From Elusimicrobia bacterium CG06_land_8_20_14_3_00_38_11 (GTDB taxonomy: Bacteria > Elusimicrobiota > UBA8919): DNA of 11,476 nt. Under the pieces are notes generated by a model. The model had not been told where the DNA came from. It did no database searches and saw nothing but the letters and a program-made list of their open reading frames with translations. The stretch is taken from assembly GCA_002780205.1 (NCBI GenBank), contig PEVQ01000082.1, positions 1-11,476 of the forward strand, written 5' to 3'. Shown here in pieces: positions 6,923 through 11,476 of this stretch (position 1 is its first letter; each line of letters starts with the position of its first letter). The position numbers and the translations under genes are program-made.

Positions 6923-7872
6923 CTTTGAAAAACAATTCTATCAATAAATTTTTCTAAAATTTTGTCTTTGAGTTCATTAACCTTGCTTCTCCCGGAAATA
7001 ACGCCGGCTTCAATGCACTCCTGAGATTTGTCAAGTTCTATCATACTGACATTTTTAACATTTGGAATGAGCAGAAAATCGGCTTCTTTCATCTGTTTTT
7101 CGGTAAGAAAGCCGCCCTGTAAGTTTATAACCTGCGAAAGCGTTGTCATCACATTTTTTATTTCATAAGTTGAAATGTCCGCCTGCGGATAGACGGCAAT
7201 TATAAAATCGGCGCCCATAACTTTCGCGATGTCAACGGGCAGATTGTCAACAACACCGCCGTCAACAAGAAGCCGATGTCTGTATTCAACCGGATTAAAA
7301 ACTCCCGGAACCGTCGCCGAGGCCCTCATAGCAAACGCGGCCTCACCGTCCTTAAAAACAATTCTCTCGCCGGTTTTTATATCACAGGCGATGCAGGCAA
7401 ACGGAATTTTTAACTCATCAAAATTTTTGTCGCCGATATATTTTTTGAGATATTTTTCAAGTTTTTCGGTGCTCAAAAGCGACTCCGCTGTAATAAGAGT
7501 AAAAAGTTTTACCGCTGAAAAATTAGATATTTTATTCCAGCCGATGCCCTGTCCCATTTTTTCTAAATCGGAAATACTCATCCCAGATGCGTAAAGCCCG
7601 CCGACAAGGGCGCCGACGCTGGTACCGACGATAATATCAATGGGAACTTTTTTTTCTTCAAGCGCTTTTAATACGCCGATATGTGCTAGCCCGCGGGCCC
7701 CGCCGCCGCCTAAAACAAGTGCAATTTTGGGCCTTTTACCAGAAAGCGCTAAAAAATCCTTCCACAGTAAATTTCTTAACAATTCATCATTTTGAGAATA
7801 AATAAGGGAAGTAGTAAGTAGTAAGTGGTAAGTAGTAAGCAGTAAAACACTCAACCAACGACGAATAACCAT
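6919..7872 (-). CDS. Exported patatin-like phospholipase
   Basis: A 317-residue serine hydrolase of the patatin/RssA-like family, expected to hydrolyse acyl esters of (phospho)lipids. The oxyanion loop GGGGARG is at 55-61, the nucleophile Ser85 is in GTSVG, and the dyad Asp204 is in DGG (204-206), so all catalytic parts are intact. MRASATVPGVFNPV and the GADFIIAVYP strand are typical. The N-terminus is a signal peptide (about residues 1-26, ending LIYS before QN), so the enzyme should act in the periplasm or at the envelope. No C-terminal BamA-like barrel is present, unlike the large PlpD-type proteins. It starts five bases after the TolC-like gene and overlaps the TPR gene by ATGA. The signal peptide is encoded by a 7-base tandem array. 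The substrate is unknown. Confidence 0.94.
   Translation of the reverse strand: MVIRRWLSVLLLTTYHLLLTTSLIYSQNDELLRNLLWKDFLALSGKRPKIALVLGGGGARGLAHIGVLKALEEKKVPIDIIVGTSVGALVGGLYASGMSISDLEKMGQGIGWNKISNFSAVKLFTLITAESLLSTEKLEKYLKKYIGDKNFDELKIPFACIACDIKTGERIVFKDGEAAFAMRASATVPGVFNPVEYRHRLLVDGGVVDNLPVDIAKVMGADFIIAVYPQADISTYEIKNVMTTLSQVINLQGGFLTEKQMKEADFLLIPNVKNVSMIELDKSQECIEAGVISGRSKVNELKDKILEKFIDRIVFQR
7811..7845 (-). repeat. Heptanucleotide array (GTAGTAA x5) in the patatin signal peptide
   Basis: Plus strand shows five contiguous 7-base units: GTAGTAA, GTAGTAA, GTGGTAA, GTAGTAA, GCAGTAA, with two mismatches to consensus in 35 bases. On the coding strand the unit is TTACTAC, read as a seven-residue cycle LLLTTYY/H, which forms the hydrophobic core LLLTTYHLLLTT. 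Confidence 0.95.
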
Positions 7873-7877
7873 TATTT

Positions 7878-9203
7878 TTATTCAATACTTCTTCCGACGA
7901 CGGTTTCTAAATCAATTTTTGCGATAATAACATCTGTCACAGCATCAATATATTCCAACTGCATTTGTAAAACCGCATCTGTAATTTCCGCATATTCCGA
8001 GAATGAAATATTTTTATATAATTCCGAAGTATCGGTAAGCATTTCCGCTTCCTTGGTTTTCTTTTCATATTTTTCAATTGCATACTCGTATTCAACAAAT
8101 GATTTTCTCACTTCCGCTTTTATTGTATCCGAGATGTTTGCCCTGTTAATCTGCGACTTTCTATACTGATATTTTCTTTGTCTTATTCTTGCGAATTGCC
8201 CGAAGCCGTCAAAAATAGGAAGGGTTAGATTAACTGTGGCGTTCCATGATTTTTTTTCAAAAGGCCACTGTTTATCTTCAAGTTGATAGTTCCCTCCGAG
8301 GGCTACCGTCGGATAACGGCCGGAAAGCGAAAGATTAACGGAGAGAGCGTCCATCTGTTCCTGCAACTGAGTTTTTTTAAGTTCCGGACGATATTCCGCA
8401 GCCCAAGCAAGACATTTATTCGGGTCGGCGGGAACTTTTTTATATTCCAGTTCACCTTTTATAGCAAATATGGTGTTCAATTCAATGCCGATGGATTCCA
8501 GAAAATCAATCCTTGCTATTTCCAAATCCTTTTTGATTTTTTCACCGATTGCTTTAATTTTTTCTATATTCCTGTCTGCTAAAAACCTGTTTTTGGAATT
8601 TGCATTATCATTTTTTCTACCTGCTAATTTTTCAATTGATGCGTTATATATATCAAGTTTTTTCTGCAATGACAAAAGTTTATAAAAATTTTTTGCGGCA
8701 GTTGCAACCGTTTTATTTTTTATCGCGCCGTAATCGCTTTCAGCCGTCTTAAATTCCGTCTCGGCGAATTTCTTTGTTGAACTTAGTTTTGTACCGCTCC
8801 ATAATACCTGGGATAGCGAAATTTTAGTTGTATAGTAATTTTCTATATTGTCAAGTTCCCTGATTGTTTTCTGGGGCAAAATAGTATTTCCCAAAAGAGG
8901 AGAAAGGAACAGCGGGCTTTCGGCATTGAATCTTGAATAATTGGCGTTGAATTCAAGTTGCGGATACATTATCGCCCGCGCCTCTTTAAGACGCTGTTTA
9001 GCAATCTGTATGTCCTGAGCCGCTGACAGAAGTTGCTGGCTGTTTGATACGGCAAGCCCTACGCTCTCTTCAAGCGTCAGAGTTCTTTCCGTAAGTTGCT
9101 GGGAATAGAGACAATTAAAAATGTAAAATGTAAAATGAAAAATGAAAATCCAACCACAATTTTTAATTTTTAATTGATAATTTTTAATTGCCGTTCTCTT
9201 CAT
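7878..9203 (-). CDS. TolC-family outer-membrane efflux protein
   Basis: A 441-residue protein of the outer-membrane factor family, whose trimers form a channel across outer membrane and periplasm. After a long signal peptide (residues 1 to about 34, ending FNCLYS before QQ) comes the usual opening LTLEESVGLAVSNS, YPQLEFNANYS, and a strand near SLSQVLWSGTK. The second half repeats the pattern (YRPELKKTQLQEQ, GRYPTVALGGNYQ, TVNLTLPIFDGF), followed by long coiled-coil helices. The two-repeat structure and length are normal. The ATG overlaps the argH stop (ATGA). Neither a periplasmic adaptor nor an RND or ABC pump gene is next to it; the only transporter nearby is the MFS gene two genes downstream. 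Both ends of the signal-peptide region are built from heptanucleotide arrays. The exported substrate is unknown. Confidence 0.93.
   Translation of the reverse strand: MKRTAIKNYQLKIKNCGWIFIFHFTFYIFNCLYSQQLTERTLTLEESVGLAVSNSQQLLSAAQDIQIAKQRLKEARAIMYPQLEFNANYSRFNAESPLFLSPLLGNTILPQKTIRELDNIENYYTTKISLSQVLWSGTKLSSTKKFAETEFKTAESDYGAIKNKTVATAAKNFYKLLSLQKKLDIYNASIEKLAGRKNDNANSKNRFLADRNIEKIKAIGEKIKKDLEIARIDFLESIGIELNTIFAIKGELEYKKVPADPNKCLAWAAEYRPELKKTQLQEQMDALSVNLSLSGRYPTVALGGNYQLEDKQWPFEKKSWNATVNLTLPIFDGFGQFARIRQRKYQYRKSQINRANISDTIKAEVRKSFVEYEYAIEKYEKKTKEAEMLTDTSELYKNISFSEYAEITDAVLQMQLEYIDAVTDVIIAKIDLETVVGRSIE
9113..9147 (-). repeat. Heptanucleotide array (AATGTAA/AATGAAA) in the TolC-like signal peptide core
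   Basis: Plus strand units: AATTAAA, AATGTAA, AATGTAA, AATGAAA, AATGAAA, five in a row. On the coding strand they give the hydrophobic core IFHFTFYIFN. The array abuts a sequence almost identical to that ending the TPR signal peptide. Confidence 0.9.
9159..9186 (-). repeat. Second heptanucleotide array (ATTTTTA) at the start of the TolC-like gene
   Basis: Plus strand units: ATTTTTA, ATTTTTA, ATTGATA, ATTTTTA. They encode the basic n-region IKNYQLKIKN. The deviant unit gives TAT CAA (Tyr9-Gln10) where the perfect repeat would give TAA AAA. It is the inverse of the AATTAAA family, so it can pair with the first array. Confidence 0.88.
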
Positions 9204-10510
9204 AATTTTTTCAGTTGCTGTTTTACCGACGATAATGACGTTCCTCCGTTTGACTTTCTTTTTTCAACCGATTTTCTAAAATCCAACACATCAAAAACGG
9301 ATTTTTCAAATTTTGCAGAAAATTTTTTCCATTCTACAATTGACAAATTATTAAATGATTTTTTATTTTTACTGCAATAATTCACAATTTTGCCGACGAT
9401 ATTATGCGCCGTTCTGAAAGGCATTCTTTTGGATGTCAGATAGTCGGCGATATCGGTCGCAAAAATAAATCCGTTTTCGCAGGAGGACAACATTTTTTCG
9501 GAATTTATTTTAACGGTGTTTATCATTCCCGACGAAACATCAAGCATATTTTTTATTGTCTCAACTGAATCAAAAAGCGGTTCTTTGTCCTCCTGCATAT
9601 CCCTGTTGTAAGACAACGGAAGTCCTTTCATCACGGTTAAAAGCGAAACTAAATTGCCGTAAATCCTGCCTGTTTTTCCTCTTACAAGTTCCGCAAAATC
9701 CGGATTTTTTTTCTGCGGCATAATTGATGAGCCCGTAGTGAATTGTTCCGACAGTTTTATAAATCCGAATTGTTGAGACGACCAGATTATAATTTCTTCC
9801 GCAAACCGTGAAAGATGCATTGACAGAAGTGAACAGTCAAATAGAAATTCAATTAAAAAATCCCTATCTGAAACCGTATCAACGGAGCTCTCCGAGATTT
9901 TAGAAAAACCGAGTTCTTTTGCAACAAAATCTCTGTTAATAGGAAATTCCGTCCCCGCGAAAGCGGCACTGCCCAAAGGCATAACATCAACCCTTTTATA
10001 GCAATCCAGAAATCTTTCCCTGTCTCTTTTCAACATCCATCCGTAAGATAAAAACCAGTGACTGAATAATACCGGCTGGGCATTTTGCAGATGTGTGAAG
10101 CCCGGCATAATTACGGATAAATTTTTCCGGGCAACTTTTTTAATCACACTGATTGCCTTATCTATTTTTTCAACAATTATTTTTATCTCGTCTTTGAGGT
10201 AAAGCCGTTCGGCGAGCAACACCTGGTCATTTCTGCTTCTTGCGGTGTGCATTTTTCCGGCGACATCGCCTGTTCTTTTTTTAAGTTCGGTCTCTATTGA
10301 AGTATGAATATCCTCGCCGGTAAATTTTATTTTGCCCGACTCAAAATCTTTCAGTATTGAGTTAAGCCCGTTGATAATTTTTTTTGCATCACTTTGCGGA
10401 ATAATTTTGCATTTGGCAAGCATTTTTGTATGGGCAATGCTCCCAAAAATATCATATTTTGCAAGTTTAACATCGTAATCAATGGATGAAACAAATTTTT
10501 TTAATTCCAT
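9200..10510 (-). CDS. argH: Argininosuccinate lyase
   Basis: Cleaves argininosuccinate to arginine and fumarate, the last step of arginine synthesis; a cytoplasmic tetramer of the fumarase/aspartase superfamily. It has 436 residues. Conserved regions: EDIHTSIE at 66-73, GKMHTARSRNDQV at 85-97, MPGFTHLQNAQP at 135-146 with the catalytic-region T139-H140, and the family signature GSSIMPQKKNP at 260-270 with the mobile catalytic-loop serine. It starts at ATG 10510 with GGAG five bases upstream. An in-frame TAA lies eight codons above, so there is no longer form. Compared with most family members the first roughly 15 residues, normally containing WGGRF, are absent; the protein begins at the segment SIDYDVKLAKYDI. 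The stop overlaps the TolC-like start. Confidence 0.96.
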   Translation of the reverse strand: MELKKFVSSIDYDVKLAKYDIFGSIAHTKMLAKCKIIPQSDAKKIINGLNSILKDFESGKIKFTGEDIHTSIETELKKRTGDVAGKMHTARSRNDQVLLAERLYLKDEIKIIVEKIDKAISVIKKVARKNLSVIMPGFTHLQNAQPVLFSHWFLSYGWMLKRDRERFLDCYKRVDVMPLGSAAFAGTEFPINRDFVAKELGFSKISESSVDTVSDRDFLIEFLFDCSLLSMHLSRFAEEIIIWSSQQFGFIKLSEQFTTGSSIMPQKKNPDFAELVRGKTGRIYGNLVSLLTVMKGLPLSYNRDMQEDKEPLFDSVETIKNMLDVSSGMINTVKINSEKMLSSCENGFIFATDIADYLTSKRMPFRTAHNIVGKIVNYCSKNKKSFNNLSIVEWKKFSAKFEKSVFDVLDFRKSVEKRKSNGGTSLSSVKQQLKKL

Positions 10511-10540
10511 ATAAACTCCGTTTTTGAGGATTTACTCAAA
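10511..10540 (-). repeat. Hairpin repeat, copy next to argH
   Basis: Minus strand contains TTTGAGTAAATCCTCAAA, a dyad with arms TTTGAG/CTCAAA and a six-base loop (plus-strand arms 10523-10528 and 10535-10540), followed by AACGGAGTTTATATG, which includes the argH ribosome site and reaches the start codon. Direct repeat of the copy 56 bases upstream. Confidence 0.75.
10516..10519 (-). promoter_or_regulatory. Ribosome binding site of argH
   Basis: GGAG on the minus strand with a five-base spacer to ATG 10510. It lies immediately downstream of a hairpin repeat, so the fold could influence access to it. Confidence 0.6.
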
Positions 10541-10566
10541 TTTAATTATTTGAAATTACCGACTAT

Positions 10567-10600
10567 AAAATTTCCATTTTTGAGGATTTGCTCAAAAATG
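10567..10600 (-). repeat. Hairpin repeat, copy overlapping the argG stop
   Basis: A perfect ten-base inverted repeat (10575-10584 and 10591-10600) with six-base loop; minus-strand core TTTGAGCAAATCCTCAAA. It contains the argG stop codon (TGA, 10592-10594) and the last codons. Downstream bases ATGGAAATTTTATA resemble those after the argH-proximal copy. There is no U-tract on the minus strand, so it is not a typical terminator. Confidence 0.75.
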
Positions 10601-11476
10601 TTTTTTCCCCAAAATTGCTTCAACTTTTAACGGCAACCCGAACAGATTTATAAAACCCTCCGCGTCTTTTTGGTTGTAAATATCATCCTCTTCAAATGTT
10701 GAAAGTTTTTCCCAGTAAAGCGATTTTGTTGAAGTCCTTCCCAAAACAACGCAATTGCCTTTGTAAAGTTTTAATTTCACCGAGCCCGTAACATTTTTCT
10801 GCGTCTCGTTGATAAAGCCGTCAATTGCTTTTTTCAATTGCGACTGCCATAGTCCGTAATAAACCAGTTCCGAATATTTTACCGTCAAAATTTCCTTGAA
10901 ATGTGATGTTTCTCTGTCTAAAACCAGCGATTCAATTTCTCTGTGAGCAATATAAAGTATGGTCGCAGCAGGCGCTTCATAAACGCCCCGTGATTTCATT
11001 CCCACCAGCCGGTTTTCAACAACATCGCATCTGCCGATGCCGTTTTTTCCTCCGAGTTCATTTAATTTTTCAACTATTTCAACGGGCCCGTATTTTTTGC
11101 CGTTAATTTTCGTAGGCACGCCTTTTTCAAAATAGATATCTATTACCGTCGGTTTATCTGGCGCTTTTTCTGGCGAAACGGTCATCTGAAACATTTTATC
11201 GTCGGGCGAATTTGCGGGATTTTCCAAAATACCGCCTTCATATGAAATATGCCATAAATTTGCGTCGGACGAATACGGTTTTTCTTTTGAAACAGACAGC
11301 GAAATGCCATGCTTTTTCGCATACTCTATTTCTTCCTGCCGTGATTTCAACTTCCACTCTCTCCAGGGCGCAATTATTTTTATAGACGGCATCAATGACT
11401 TAAATGTAAGTTCAAATCTAACCTGGTCGTTGCCTTTTCCGGTGGCGCCGTGAGAAACCGCATCCGCTTTTTCTTT
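10592..11476 (-). CDS. argG: Argininosuccinate synthase, N-terminal part outside window
   Basis: Joins citrulline and aspartate with ATP to give argininosuccinate, the substrate of ArgH. The visible 294 residues run in from the right edge without a start; about 100 N-terminal residues, including the ATP-binding SGGLDTS loop, are missing. The frame is open to the edge and begins with the conserved HGATGKGNDQVRFE. Then come IIAPWREW, SSDANLWHISYEGG (substrate binding), NGIGRCDVVENRLVGMKSRGVYE, and the typical C-terminal SLYWEKLSTFEEDDIYNQKDAEGFINLFGLP. The segment after YE reads APAATIL where most members have TPGGTIL. An ATG at 11392 or TTG at 11395 is internal and is not the real start. The stop codon lies within a hairpin repeat, 81 bases before argH. 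Confidence 0.97.
   Translation of the reverse strand, partial: KEKADAVSHGATGKGNDQVRFELTFKSLMPSIKIIAPWREWKLKSRQEEIEYAKKHGISLSVSKEKPYSSDANLWHISYEGGILENPANSPDDKMFQMTVSPEKAPDKPTVIDIYFEKGVPTKINGKKYGPVEIVEKLNELGGKNGIGRCDVVENRLVGMKSRGVYEAPAATILYIAHREIESLVLDRETSHFKEILTVKYSELVYYGLWQSQLKKAIDGFINETQKNVTGSVKLKLYKGNCVVLGRTSTKSLYWEKLSTFEEDDIYNQKDAEGFINLFGLPLKVEAILGKKHF

Noticed and set aside
7229..7594. 121-codon plus-strand open frame
   Set aside because: It lies wholly opposite the patatin catalytic domain, has no recognisable motif, and is explained by the opposite-strand codon pattern.
10575..10616. Possible rho-independent terminator on the plus strand (hairpin then six T)
   Set aside because: No plus-strand gene exists to terminate. 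On the minus strand no U-tract follows, and argH directly continues the pathway.
1..11476. CRISPR array, tRNA, rRNA or transposase
   Set aside because: No regularly spaced 25-40 base repeats with unique spacers, no tRNA-like or rRNA sequence and no transposase frame was seen; the tandem arrays have no spacers.

Overview
The window is one uninterrupted run of genes on the minus strand. In transcription order (right to left) it holds argG (5' end outside the window), argH, a TolC-family outer-membrane protein, a patatin-like phospholipase, a TPR protein, a major facilitator superfamily (MFS) transporter, lysA, dapF, and a large Eco57I-like restriction-modification gene whose 3' end lies outside the window. 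Several junctions are 4-base ATGA overlaps (argH/tolC-like, patatin/TPR, TPR/MFS). The other gaps run from 5 to 92 bases. No convincing terminator or internal promoter is visible, so most or all of it could be one operon.

The organism is an AT-rich bacterium with an outer membrane (TolC-family protein, several Sec signal peptides) that makes lysine through meso-diaminopimelate (dapF, lysA) and arginine through argininosuccinate (argG, argH). The phylum cannot be fixed from this sequence. The gene style and abundant small repeats would suit lineages such as Elusimicrobiota or Omnitrophota, but that is only a guess.

Region by region: 10592-11476 argG and 9200-10510 argH perform the last two steps of arginine synthesis. 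They are separated by an 81-base spacer carrying two copies of a hairpin repeat. 4956-9203 is a four-gene envelope block (outer-membrane channel, exported lipase, exported TPR protein, inner-membrane transporter) lying between the arginine and lysine genes. 2805-4863 is lysA and dapF, whose products act consecutively: DapF makes meso-DAP and LysA decarboxylates it to lysine. 1-2773 is the restriction-modification gene, which looks like an accessory gene added after dapF.

The most unusual feature is the small repeats built into the genes. (1) Three adjacent exported proteins (TolC-like, patatin, TPR) have signal peptides encoded by tandem heptanucleotide arrays. Because 7 is not a multiple of 3, gain or loss of a unit would shift the frame. 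In two arrays the unit that departs from consensus sits exactly where a perfect array would place an in-frame TAA stop. (2) Two 33-base palindromic elements share identical ends (TGTCA...TCTCATATT) and differ in a 19-base core. One is inserted in frame inside dapF and adds CHPGLVSGSHI. The other sits at the lysA/dapF junction and supplies the lysA stop codon. (3) The argG-argH spacer and the MFS-lysA spacer each carry their own repeat family. No CRISPR array, tRNA, rRNA or transposase was seen.
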